From positions 1-51,881 of the forward strand of contig JBDTRP010000108.1 of the NCBI GenBank assembly GCA_039931555.1: 51,881 nt of DNA, in the 5' to 3' direction. The notes beneath the pieces were generated by a model that was not told where the DNA came from, ran no database searches, and saw nothing but the letters and a program-made list of their open reading frames with translations. Every line of letters starts with the position of its first letter. The stretch's first letter is position 1. The position numbers were made by a program, and so were the translations under genes. Origin of the DNA: JAENVT01 sp039931555. GTDB lineage: Bacteria > Actinomycetota > Acidimicrobiia > Acidimicrobiales > Ilumatobacteraceae. Below are positions 25,681 to 34,165 of this stretch, piece after piece.

Positions 25681-26370
25681 TCAGCGGCCGGTGAGCCAGG
25701 CGGGGAGGTCGGTGAGCGACGCCAGCTCCACGAAGTGCTGGTCGTGGTCGACCTGCTCGAGGTCCCACAAGATCGGGTAGGGAACGTGCACACCATGCCC
25801 GCCGAGAGCCAGCACGGGGAGGATGTCGCTGCGCACGCTGTTGCCCACCATGCAGAACCTCGTCGGGTCGACGCCGAGCTTGCTCAACACGCCGGCGTAG
25901 GTCTCGGGATCCTTCTCGAGCACGATCTCGATGTGTTCGAAGTGGTGGGCCAGACCGCTGGTGGTGACCTTGTGGGTCTGGTGGATGAGGTCGCCCTTGG
26001 TGATCAGGATCAGTCGTCGCGCGGCACCGACCTCGGCCAGCACCTCGGGAACGTGGTCGAGCAACCGCACCGGGTCTTCCAACTGGCCCCGAACCATCTC
26101 GATCATCTCGGCGACGACCGGCGACGGAACCCGCCCACCGCTGATCGTCACGGCGGCCTCGACCATCGACAGGCCGAACGACTTCACGCCGTACCCGAAT
26201 GTGGCGAGGTTCTTGCGTTCGGTCGCGGTGAGCGCGGCCTTCACGTCGATGCCCTCCGGGGCGAACGGCGCGATCAGCTCGACGAACCGCTCCTCGTTGG
26301 CGCGGAATCCGTCCTCGCTGTGCCACAAGGTGTCGTCGGCGTCGAACCCGATCACGTCGAATGCGCTCAT
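25681..26370 (-). CDS. HAD superfamily phosphatase
   Basis: 229 aa from ATG 26370. Motif I is 'VIGFDADDTLW' (D10 and D12), motif II 'LILITKGD', motif III Lys in 'VLEKDPETY', and motif IV 'MVGNSVRSDI'. The helical cap between motifs I and II fits the YjjG-like, nucleotidase-type C1 cap. The substrate cannot be told. It is the last gene of a run of five genes on the minus strand. Confidence 0.88.
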   Translation of the reverse strand: MSAFDVIGFDADDTLWHSEDGFRANEERFVELIAPFAPEGIDVKAALTATERKNLATFGYGVKSFGLSMVEAAVTISGGRVPSPVVAEMIEMVRGQLEDPVRLLDHVPEVLAEVGAARRLILITKGDLIHQTHKVTTSGLAHHFEHIEIVLEKDPETYAGVLSKLGVDPTRFCMVGNSVRSDILPVLALGGHGVHVPYPILWDLEQVDHDQHFVELASLTDLPAWLTGR

Positions 26371-26449
26371 GCTGCCTGCAACGTGTGGTGGATGATCGCG
26401 ACGGACCACGGCCAGTGTGGGCCGTCGTCGACCACGAGGATCCCAGTGG

Positions 26450-26815
26450 TCATCGGTGCAGGGCGTTGAGGTAGTTGTACACCGTGATGCGGCTGACGCC
26501 CATCGCATCGGCGACATCTTCGACCGCGCGTCGCAACGTGAACGCGCCGCGCTCGTCGAGCAGGCGGATCGCCCGTTGCTTGTCTTCGCGCGCCAGCGAC
26601 GGCAACGGTGCGCCGAACTCGCGCTCGACGGCGTCGATCAGACGATCGAGGGCGCCGTGCAACGGGGCCATGCGCACCGCGGCGATGATCGAACCCTCCC
26701 ATCGCAGTGGCATATCGCCGGGCTCGCGCTCGTCGACAGGAACCAGCGTCGCGCCGAGGGCCTCGACCACAGGTTTCACCGCCAACACGAACGGGTGGCG
26801 TGGCAGGCCACTCAC
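26450..26815 (-). CDS. HTH regulator, YheO/HTH_22-like
   Basis: 121 aa from GTG 26815, which overlaps the stop of the upstream gene (GTGA). The C-terminal 'AVEDVADAMGVSRITVYNYL' is a clear helix-turn-helix of the YheO/DauR type, following 'KQRAIRLLDERGAFTLRR'. The N-terminal part 'VLAVKPVVEALGATLVPVDE' would be a small sensor or dimerisation region, not a full PAS-6 domain. It is translationally coupled to a thiamine-binding protein gene, which suggests a thiamine-responsive regulator; this is inference. Confidence 0.75.
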   Translation of the reverse strand: MSGLPRHPFVLAVKPVVEALGATLVPVDEREPGDMPLRWEGSIIAAVRMAPLHGALDRLIDAVEREFGAPLPSLAREDKQRAIRLLDERGAFTLRRAVEDVADAMGVSRITVYNYLNALHR

Positions 26816-27054
26816 GAAGTCTCCGGCAGGCGTTCGGTGTGCAGGCTGACGTGGGTGGCGCCATTGGCGAACGCCGCATCGAGCACGGCCCTGGCCACGT
26901 GCCCGGCCTGGGTCGCCGGCACGCTGCAACTCGAACCGAACGGACCGACGTTGATCTCGAAGCCGAGCTCCTGGGCGGCCTTGATCGCTGAAATCACGTG
27001 GGGGCCGGGTTGGCCCTCGACGAACGGTTCGATGGTGAACTCCAGCAGCAGCAC
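26812..27054 (-). CDS. MTH1187/YkoF-type thiamine-binding protein
   Basis: 80 aa from GTG 27054, preceded by TACAGT and an 8-nt gap (leaderless). The fold signature is 'LLEFTIEPFVEGQPGPHV' (about 3-20), then 'FGSSCSVPA' and 'HVSLHTER'. The family (DUF77) forms ferredoxin-like dimers that bind thiamine-like ligands, in the cytoplasm. Normal members are 90-100 aa, so this one is slightly short. It is coupled to the HTH gene. Confidence 0.75.
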   Translation of the reverse strand: MLLLEFTIEPFVEGQPGPHVISAIKAAQELGFEINVGPFGSSCSVPATQAGHVARAVLDAAFANGATHVSLHTERLPETS

Positions 27055-27132
27055 GCGTGTGAACTGTAGCGAACATGCAGCGGCGCCGGCCCGGGGACAG
27101 GTAGGGAGGCCGGGCCGGCGACGCTGTGATCG

Positions 27133-27402
27133 TCAGCGGGCGCCCATCACTCTCAGCAGTTCCGAGCTGCGATTGATGCAGTCGGTGCCCGCCACCTCGA
27201 ACGCCTCGGTGAGTCGATTCAGTGCACCGCGGAAGGTCGTGTTCCACTCGCTCTCGAACTGCTGTCGGGCCGGGCCTTCCCACGCCGTGCCGGCCAGGGC
27301 CGAACTGACCGCGCTGATCACCCCGTCGATTGCAGCCCTCTGTTGCTTCATCGAGCGGCCGAGACCGTTCAACTGCTCTGGATTGGCCCCGTACATGCTC
27401 AT
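27133..27402 (-). CDS. WXG100 family protein (ESAT-6-like), solo
   Basis: 89 aa from ATG 27402, with a strong AGGAGG site 8 nt upstream. It has two predicted helices around the turn 'AWEGPARQQF' (the W-x-G motif, about 47-56). Such proteins are type VII secretion substrates and dimerise as four-helix bundles. No EccC, EccD or other secretion genes are in the window, so it must use machinery encoded elsewhere, or be an orphan. A 'YxxxD/E' signal at the C-terminus is not evident. Confidence 0.85.
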   Translation of the reverse strand: MSMYGANPEQLNGLGRSMKQQRAAIDGVISAVSSALAGTAWEGPARQQFESEWNTTFRGALNRLTEAFEVAGTDCINRSSELLRVMGAR

Positions 27403-27497
27403 GATCGTGTCCTCCTGTGGAGCAGGTTGCTCACGACAAAGAGGCATGCCGAGACGCCAGAAGCGGAAGGGGAAGCGGAAAGCTCAGTGCGACGCGA

Positions 27498-27731
27498 TCA
27501 TCGGTCGTACGTCTCGCCGGCCGCGACCACACCACCCGCGGCGATGTCCCACCAGCCGGGCCAGATGTCCTTGTGGTCGCTTCGCCGGTGGATCGACAGT
27601 CGGCCGTCGGTGGAGAGCACCGCGATCCCGACCGAACGGTGCTGCAACCGTCGAGCGCGCATCTCGGCGCGGGTCACGGTGGCGATCACGTTGTCGTCGT
27701 CATCAACGATGTCGACCAGTTCCTCGGTCAT
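27498..27731 (-). pseudogene. NUDIX hydrolase truncated inside the Nudix box
   Basis: 77 aa from ATG 27731. The sequence matches the N-terminal part of isopentenyl-diphosphate-isomerase-like NUDIX proteins: 'ELVDIVDDDDNVIATVTRAE', 'RSVGIAVL', 'DHKDIWPGWWDIAAGGVVAAGE'. It stops right after 'GGVVAAGE', the first part of the Nudix box, so the catalytic 'RELxEExG' is missing. About 100 residues are lost. The downstream sequence does not contain the remainder. Confidence 0.7.
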
Positions 27732-27742
27732 CGGCGCAGGTC

Positions 27743-27748
27743 TACCAT
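27743..27748 (+). promoter_or_regulatory. -10 element TACCAT, leaderless start of M20 hydrolase
   Basis: TACCAT ends 6 nt before ATG 27755, and there is no ribosome site. Confidence 0.45.
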
Positions 27749-27754
27749 TCGCCC

Positions 27755-28969
27755 ATGGAACTCGACACACTGCGCGACGGAGCGCACGATCTGCTGTCCG
27801 ACGTGGTTGGTTTGCGACGAGCTCTGCACGAGTGGCCGGAGATCGGCAACGACCTGCCGATCACCCGCGAGAAGGTGCTCGAAGCGCTGGACGGCCTGCC
27901 GTTGAACGTGACGCTGCACGAGACCACCAGCGGCATCGCCGCGCTGCTCGAGGGCGGCAAGCCGGGTCCGACGGTGCTGCTGCGCGGCGACATGGATGCC
28001 CTGCCTCTGACCGAGGAGACCGGTCTCGATTTCACGTCGCGCAGCGATGGTGCCATGCACGCCTGTGGTCACGACACGCACACGTCGATGTTGGTCGGCG
28101 CGGCCAAGTTGCTGAGTGCGCAGCGTGCCGACATCGCCGGGCGGGTGCTGTTCATGTTCCAACCCGGCGAGGAGGGCAATCATGGTGCCAGGTTCATGCT
28201 CGAGGAAGGCCTGCTCGACCTCCCCACGCGCTCCGATGGTTCGGAATCGCCGATCACCGGCGCGTTCGCGCTGCACATCACCTCGGCGCTGCCCACCGGC
28301 TGGCTCGGATGCCGCGGCGGGCCGATCCTGGCCGCAGCCGACACGCTCTTCATCACCGTGAAGGGGCGCGGCGGCCACGCCAGTCAACCCCATCGAGCAC
28401 TCGACCCGATTCCGATCGCCTGCGAGATCGTGCAGGCGTTGCAGACCATGATCACCCGGCGGATCGATGTGTTCGATCCCGCCGTCGTGACGGTCGGCAA
28501 GATCGTGGCGGGCACGGTCAACAACATCATTCCCGAGACCGCCGAGATCGAGGGCACGATCCGCGCCGTCAGCGAGACCACCCGACGCCTGGTGCACGAC
28601 GGCATTCGGCGCGTTGCGGAGGGGATTGCCTCGGCCCACGACGCCGAGGTGATGGTCGAGATCGTCGACGGGTACCCGGTGACCGTCAACGACCGGTCGC
28701 AGGCCGACGTCGTGCTCGGGCTGGCCGGCGACCTCGCCGGCGCTGACAAGACGGTGCGCATGCCCAACCCGATCATGGGCGCCGAGGACTTCAGCTACGT
28801 GCTGCAGCAGGTCCCCGGGGCGATGGTGTTCCTCGGCGGCACCCACACCGATCGCAACCTGGCGACCGCCCCGTCGAACCACTCCAACCGGGTCGTGTTC
28901 GACGAGGAGGCGATGGTCACCGGCACGGCGATGTACGCCGCAATGGCCCTCAACCACCTCAGCGTTTGA
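27755..28969 (+). CDS. M20D-type amidohydrolase (N-acyl amino acid hydrolase)
   Basis: 404 aa from ATG 27755. Two-metal ligand motifs are present: 'LLRGDMDALPLTEETG', 'MHACGHDTHTSMLVG' (Cys-bridged as in IAA-amino acid hydrolases), and 'QPGEEGNHGA' with the catalytic Glu pair. 'GRGGHAS' starts the dimerisation domain. The family cleaves acyl groups from amino acids or hippurate-like compounds in the cytoplasm. It stands alone, and the mannosidase gene converges on it. Confidence 0.93.
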   Translation: MELDTLRDGAHDLLSDVVGLRRALHEWPEIGNDLPITREKVLEALDGLPLNVTLHETTSGIAALLEGGKPGPTVLLRGDMDALPLTEETGLDFTSRSDGAMHACGHDTHTSMLVGAAKLLSAQRADIAGRVLFMFQPGEEGNHGARFMLEEGLLDLPTRSDGSESPITGAFALHITSALPTGWLGCRGGPILAAADTLFITVKGRGGHASQPHRALDPIPIACEIVQALQTMITRRIDVFDPAVVTVGKIVAGTVNNIIPETAEIEGTIRAVSETTRRLVHDGIRRVAEGIASAHDAEVMVEIVDGYPVTVNDRSQADVVLGLAGDLAGADKTVRMPNPIMGAEDFSYVLQQVPGAMVFLGGTHTDRNLATAPSNHSNRVVFDEEAMVTGTAMYAAMALNHLSV

Positions 28970-29007
28970 CGACGCCGGCCCCGAGCGGGGCGCCAGCCGT
29001 CAGACGC

Positions 29008-32000
29008 TCAGTGCGCCAGGCGGATCGTGACGAGCTCGAATGGGTGCAGCGTGAGCGACACGATGCCATCGCTGCACTCGATCCCGGCGGTCGGTTCCTC
29101 CAGCAGGTTGCACCGCAGCGCCCCACGAATCGGGTGGGCGGTGCGCAGGGTCACCGTCGTGCGATCGCCGCACGCCTCGTACAGGCGCACGATGACGTGA
29201 CCCGACCCGTCGTCGGCATGCTTCACGCTGCTGATCTGCACACCACGGTGATCGAGTGTGACGACGGGCGACGGCAGGATGGCTGCTTGGCCGCTGACCA
29301 GGCGCAACGGCATGTTCAACGCCTCGGCTTCGTGCAAGACGTCGTGCAGACCGGGCCCGTGGGGCAGCACGCTGATGGTCACCGCGTGGCGACCGTGGTC
29401 GGCGTCGGGGTCGGGATACTTGGCAGCGCGGAGCAACGAGACGCGCACCCCGCCGTCTTGCACCCCGTGCCCGTAGCGGCCGTCGTTGAGCACGGCGACA
29501 CCGAACGACGGCTCGCTGAGATCGACGTAGCGGTGGGCGCACACCTCGAACTTGGCGGCGTCCCACGAGCTGCTGGCGTGGGTCGGGCGCTTCACGTGCC
29601 CGAACTGGATGTCGCACGCTGCCTCGTGGGCGCGCACGTCGATCGGCACCATCAACGACAGAAGTTTCTCGTCCTCGCGCCAGTCGATGTCGAAGGTGAT
29701 GTCGAGCCGTGCAGACCCAGCTCGCATCGTGTAGGTCTGGGTCAGCGACGACCTGCCGAACACGCGGCGCACCACGAGTTCGGCGAGCAGCGACTGCTTC
29801 GTCGTCGGCTCGAGCAACCGCGCCGAGGTGATCGCGGTACCCAGTGAACGGGTCCACGATTCGACATCCCACGCGTCGTACTCGACCGGGTGATCCGGCG
29901 CCAGCTCGAGCGTGATCCGCTTGCCGGCCGGCAGCACTTGCCGGGCGTGCACGAGATCGATGATCGAGATGATCTCGCCATCGAGGTTCCAGCAGACCGA
30001 GATCAGCCCATTGTTCATCGAGTGCTCGGTCACCACGACGCGATGGTCGTCCGCAGCGCTCGAGGCCAGGGCGACGATTGCTGAGCCCGGCACATCGACC
30101 ATGGTCGGCTCACGGTCGACCATGATCACCTCGCGCCGTCCATGTGTCGCCGCGTTCGCAACACAGCGATCGGCGGGTGCAATGATCGCGAACGCGTCGG
30201 TGATGATTCCCTCCAGCCGATCGGCGACCCGCCCGTGCGTGGCCTCCGCATCGTCGGCGACCCAGGCGATCGACGAGCCGGGGATGATGTCGTGGAACTG
30301 CTGCAACAGCACGTCCTTCCACAACCGTTCGATTTCGGACCTCACGTCAGCGGGTGCACCGCCGGCTGCCACCCACCACAGCTCGGCCTCACGCAACAGC
30401 CGCTCGCAACGGCGGTTGCCCACCTTCGTCGCCGCCTGTGAGGTGAGGGTGCCGCGGTGCATCTCGAAGTACAACTCGCCGACCCAGACCGGCACCGGGG
30501 CACCCGAGGCGACCTCGGCCTCGACGTGCTCGAAGAACTGCTCGGGCGTGCCCACGGCGATCGGTGAGACGCCGTCGAGGTCGGCCATCCGCCGCGCCCG
30601 CTCCATCATCTCCCGTGTGGGACCACCACCGCCGTTGCCGTGACCAAACGGCATCAGCGACCAGTTGCTCCAGCCGTGCTCCTTGAAGTTGCCCTCTGCG
30701 TAGCGCACCTCGCCGGCGGTGATCTCGGCGTTGTACGTGTCGATCGGCGGGAAGTGCGTCAGCACCTGCGAGCCGTCGAGGCCCTCCCACCAGAACGTCG
30801 AGTGCGGGAACACGTTCTGCTTGTTCCAGCTCAGCTTCTGGGTCACGAAGCGCGTGCACCCGCCCTGCCGAAAGATCTGCGGAAGCGTTGCCGGGTAGCC
30901 GAACACGTCGGGGATCCAGATCACCGAACTGCGCATCCCGAACTTCGACTCGAAGTACCGCTGACCGAAGATCAGTTGCCGCGCGATGCTCTCGCCGCTC
31001 GGCAGGTTCATGTCGGGCTCGACCCACATGCCGCCGACCGGATGCCACTGCCCGCCCGCGGTCTTCTCGCGAATTCCCTGGAACAGCACCGGATGTTGCT
31101 GTTCGATCCACTCGTACTGGGCTGCCTGCGAGCACGTGAAGTGGTAGTCGGGGTAGTCGTCCATCAGTCGCAACGCCGAGGCAAAGGTGCGGGCGCACTT
31201 GCGTTGCGTCTCGCGGATCGGCCACAGCCAGGCGGAATCGATGTGGGCATGACCCACCGCGACGACGTGATGTGCGCCGGCGCGAGCGCCGAGATCGAGT
31301 GCCGGGAGCAGCAACCGGCGGGCCGATGCAGCGGTGGTGCCGACATGATCGAGGTCGAGCACGTTGAAGGCTGCTTCCAGCTGACGCATGACCCGGATGC
31401 GCCGGGCGTCGTCAGGTGGGAGCGCTGTCGCCAGCCCCAGGAGCACTTCGACGTCGAGCAGCAAATGGAAGACGGCGTCGTCGCGCCGGCCCAACGAGGC
31501 CTGCCGCAATCGGTAGAGCGGCCGCTGCCCCGCTGTTGCCAGCGAGCCGAGTGTCGACGGTCGGTAGCCGGGGAACGCCGGGTTCGATGCTGCCTCGACG
31601 AAGAACGTGAGTGGACCAGGACCGACTTGCGGCAGCGGCAGGCCGGTCCGGCGAGGGTGGATGCCCTGCACCGGCCTCCCGTCGATCCACACCAGGCCCT
31701 CGGACTGGAAGCCGGCAGCATCGGGATGGAACCCGAGATCGATCACCGCCTCGAGCTGCGGGCCGGCCAACGCCGCGGGCACGTCGACCGAGAAACGGAA
31801 CCATGTCGTGCCCCACGGTCGGCTCCAGTGGTCGCCGATCGCGAACTGCCGGTAGTCGCCGGCCGTCGCTTCGTCGAACGACACCGGCTCGCCGGGCACG
31901 TCCCACGCGGCAACATCCAAGGCGATCGCATCGCGGTACACCGCCGGCAGCACCCGCTCGTGCAACTCGCGCCGCAGCCGACCTTCGACGAGCTTCAGAT

Positions 32001-32010
32001 CGTTGTGCAC
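29008..32010 (-). CDS. GH38 alpha-mannosidase
   Basis: 1000 aa from GTG 32010, preceded by TAGCCT and 6 nt (leaderless). The zinc site is 'HAHIDSAW' (H256 and D258), the nucleophile D368 is in 'WIPDVFGYP', and a further His is in 'QQFHDIIPGSSI'. An N-terminal jelly-roll domain (about 1-240) and a long C-terminal beta domain complete the usual bacterial GH38 architecture. It hydrolyses alpha-mannosides. No signal peptide is visible, so it is probably cytoplasmic and acts on imported oligosaccharides, although no transporter is adjacent. Confidence 0.95.
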   Translation of the reverse strand: MHNDLKLVEGRLRRELHERVLPAVYRDAIALDVAAWDVPGEPVSFDEATAGDYRQFAIGDHWSRPWGTTWFRFSVDVPAALAGPQLEAVIDLGFHPDAAGFQSEGLVWIDGRPVQGIHPRRTGLPLPQVGPGPLTFFVEAASNPAFPGYRPSTLGSLATAGQRPLYRLRQASLGRRDDAVFHLLLDVEVLLGLATALPPDDARRIRVMRQLEAAFNVLDLDHVGTTAASARRLLLPALDLGARAGAHHVVAVGHAHIDSAWLWPIRETQRKCARTFASALRLMDDYPDYHFTCSQAAQYEWIEQQHPVLFQGIREKTAGGQWHPVGGMWVEPDMNLPSGESIARQLIFGQRYFESKFGMRSSVIWIPDVFGYPATLPQIFRQGGCTRFVTQKLSWNKQNVFPHSTFWWEGLDGSQVLTHFPPIDTYNAEITAGEVRYAEGNFKEHGWSNWSLMPFGHGNGGGGPTREMMERARRMADLDGVSPIAVGTPEQFFEHVEAEVASGAPVPVWVGELYFEMHRGTLTSQAATKVGNRRCERLLREAELWWVAAGGAPADVRSEIERLWKDVLLQQFHDIIPGSSIAWVADDAEATHGRVADRLEGIITDAFAIIAPADRCVANAATHGRREVIMVDREPTMVDVPGSAIVALASSAADDHRVVVTEHSMNNGLISVCWNLDGEIISIIDLVHARQVLPAGKRITLELAPDHPVEYDAWDVESWTRSLGTAITSARLLEPTTKQSLLAELVVRRVFGRSSLTQTYTMRAGSARLDITFDIDWREDEKLLSLMVPIDVRAHEAACDIQFGHVKRPTHASSSWDAAKFEVCAHRYVDLSEPSFGVAVLNDGRYGHGVQDGGVRVSLLRAAKYPDPDADHGRHAVTISVLPHGPGLHDVLHEAEALNMPLRLVSGQAAILPSPVVTLDHRGVQISSVKHADDGSGHVIVRLYEACGDRTTVTLRTAHPIRGALRCNLLEEPTAGIECSDGIVSLTLHPFELVTIRLAH

Positions 32011-32016
32011 GATGCG

Positions 32017-32042
32017 AGGCTAGTGAGCGCGGCAATTACCCT
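32017..32042. promoter_or_regulatory. divergent leaderless promoters (GH38 / CoA-transferase operon)
   Basis: TAGCCT on the - strand (32017-32022) is 6 nt before GTG 32010. TACCCT on the + strand (32037-32042) is 6 nt before ATG 32049. The whole intergenic gap is 38 bp. Confidence 0.5.
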
Positions 32043-32048
32043 GACCGC

Positions 32049-33266
32049 ATGACGAAGCGGCCACTCGACGGGGTACGTGTGCTCGACTTCACTCGCGTGC
32101 TCAGCGGGCCACACGCGACGCGGATGTTGTGCGATCTCGGCGCCGACGTGATCAAGGTCGAGCCGCCGGAAGGCGACATCACCCGCACGGTCAACCCACG
32201 TGTCAACGGGCTCGCCACCTACTTCGTGCAGCAGAACGCCGGCAAGCGCAACATCAGCCTCGACACGCGCAAGCCGGAGTCCGTCGAACTGCTGTTGCGC
32301 CTCGCCGCGTTCTGCGACGTGGTCATCGAGAACTTCCGCCCCGGTGTACTCGATCGCATGGGTCTCGGATACGAGGCGCTGTCGGCGCTCAACCCGGGCA
32401 TCGTCTACGCCTCCATCAGTGGGTACGGCTCGACCGGGCCGTGGGCCGGGCGGCGGGCCTACGCACCGGTGGTCGGTGCCGAGACGGGCATCACCAAAGA
32501 GCAAGGCGATGTGCGCGGCGGCCATTACGCCAACGATCCCTTCAGTCACGCCGACGTGTACACCGCGCTCGAAGCGGCGTCGGCGATTCTCGCCGCCTTG
32601 TTCAACCGCGAGCGCACTGGCCGCGGTGACCGGATCGAGGTCTCCATGGCCGAGACGATGCTCTACGTCAACGAGCACGCCCACGATCAGCTGTGGGATG
32701 GCGATGTGCCGCCGGAGTGGATCCGCAGCTTCGGGCCCGGCGCGTATCCGGTGCTGACTGCCGCAAACGGTGAGTCGCTGGTGATCAGCGGCCATCCGGC
32801 CGAACGCGGCACCTTCGAGCGGTACATGACCGCCATCGAGCGTCCCGAATTGATCGACGACCCGCGCTTCGCCGACGTGCCATCGCGTCTGGCCCAGTAC
32901 ACCGACCTCCTCGATGTCCTTGGCGCGTGGGCGTCGACCATGGCGACCCCGCAGGTGATCGAGTCGGTGATGGGCGAGTTCGGTCTGGCAACCGGCACGT
33001 TGCGGTCTCTCCGCGAGGTGTGCGAGACCGAATGGGCAACCGAGCGCGGCGCCGTGGTCGAGGTGAGCGACCGTGGCGGCGGAACCCTGCGGCTGCCCAA
33101 CACGCCGTGGCGTTTCGCCAGCGGCGACGTCGGGCTGCGCGGCGAGCCTCGCTATCGCGGTGAAGACAATCGGACGGTGCTTGCCGAGCTGTTGGAGCTC
33201 GACGATGCGGAGCTCGACCGACTGGAGGCCGACGGCGTGCTCTCCAGTAGGTTGCCACGCCGATGA
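32049..33266 (+). CDS. class III (CaiB/BaiF) CoA-transferase
   Basis: 405 aa from ATG 32049. It opens with 'LDGVRVLDFTRVLSGPHATR', the family signature. The catalytic Asp is D169 in 'SHADVYTALEA', the same position as in formyl-CoA transferase. It moves CoA between organic acids via an aspartyl-CoA thioester. The substrate is not predictable from sequence. An ATGA overlap with the DNA ligase gene makes it the first gene of a three-gene operon. Confidence 0.92.
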   Translation: MTKRPLDGVRVLDFTRVLSGPHATRMLCDLGADVIKVEPPEGDITRTVNPRVNGLATYFVQQNAGKRNISLDTRKPESVELLLRLAAFCDVVIENFRPGVLDRMGLGYEALSALNPGIVYASISGYGSTGPWAGRRAYAPVVGAETGITKEQGDVRGGHYANDPFSHADVYTALEAASAILAALFNRERTGRGDRIEVSMAETMLYVNEHAHDQLWDGDVPPEWIRSFGPGAYPVLTAANGESLVISGHPAERGTFERYMTAIERPELIDDPRFADVPSRLAQYTDLLDVLGAWASTMATPQVIESVMGEFGLATGTLRSLREVCETEWATERGAVVEVSDRGGGTLRLPNTPWRFASGDVGLRGEPRYRGEDNRTVLAELLELDDAELDRLEADGVLSSRLPRR

Positions 33267-34165
33267 CCCTGCGCTATCCGGTCCCGCCGATGAAGGCCGC
33301 CATCGGCGCGCTGCCGCCCGACGACGAGAACTGGGCCTACGAGATCAAATGGGATGGCTACCGCACCGTCGCGTTCGTCGACGCCGGCTCGACCCGCCTG
33401 CAGAGCAGCAACCTGCTCGACGTGACGGCCAAGTATCCCGAGCTCGCCGAGCTCGCCGGATCCGTCAACTCCACCTCGGCGATCATCGATGGCGAGTTGG
33501 TGGTTCTCGACGGAGAGGGCCGACCGAGCTTCGAGATGATGCAACAGCACGCCACGCAGGTGGCCTACTACGTCTTCGACGTGCTGTCGGTCGACGGCCA
33601 CGACACGATCGGATTGGTGTACGAGCAGCGGCGCGAACTTGTCGCTGGCCTGGTGGAAGCCGGCCCCAACTGGATGGTGCCGGCGCACCGCGTGGGTGAT
33701 GGTGCGGGTCTCGTGGCGGCCACGGTCGAACGCAGGCTCGAAGGCGTGATGGCCAAGCGACTGGGCAGCACCTACATCCCCGGCAAGCGTTCGCCGAATT
33801 GGCGCAAGGTGAAGAACCGGCACACGGTCGAGGTCGTGATCGGGGGGTACAAGTTGGGTTCCGGCAACCGCGGTAGCACGTTCGGCGCGCTCCTGGTCGG
33901 CGTGCCCGAAGGCAACGGCCTGCGGTTTGCCGGCGGGGTGGGCACGGGCTTCGACCAACGCACGCTCGGCGAGTTGTCGAAGCGCCTGGCAAGCCTGCGT
34001 ACCGACACCTGCCCGTTCCTGTCGCTGCCGCCGCGTGAATACTCCCGTGAAGCGATCTGGGTGCAGCCGGCGTTGCGCGCGACCGTTGAGATCGCCGAGT
34101 TCACCAACGAGGGCTACGTGCGCCATTCCAGTTTCACCGGGCTGATCGAGGAGCCGACATGTTGA
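33263..34165 (+). CDS. ATP-dependent DNA ligase (LigC / LigD-domain type)
   Basis: 300 aa from ATG 33263. Nucleotidyl-transferase motifs are: I 'YEIKWDGYR' with adenylated K29, III 'YYVFDVLS', IV 'LEGVMAKR' and V 'NWRKVK'. The OB-fold follows ('VVIGGYKLGSG', 'YVRHSSFTGL'). It matches stand-alone ligases related to the LigD ligase domain used in non-homologous end joining; no Ku or polymerase/nuclease genes are in the window. The coupling with metabolic genes (4-bp and 7-bp overlaps) is odd. Confidence 0.92.
   Translation: MTLRYPVPPMKAAIGALPPDDENWAYEIKWDGYRTVAFVDAGSTRLQSSNLLDVTAKYPELAELAGSVNSTSAIIDGELVVLDGEGRPSFEMMQQHATQVAYYVFDVLSVDGHDTIGLVYEQRRELVAGLVEAGPNWMVPAHRVGDGAGLVAATVERRLEGVMAKRLGSTYIPGKRSPNWRKVKNRHTVEVVIGGYKLGSGNRGSTFGALLVGVPEGNGLRFAGGVGTGFDQRTLGELSKRLASLRTDTCPFLSLPPREYSREAIWVQPALRATVEIAEFTNEGYVRHSSFTGLIEEPTC

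Noticed and set aside
27133..27402. Type VII secretion locus
   Set aside because: A single WXG100 gene and no EccB/C/D/E, mycosin or LXG genes.
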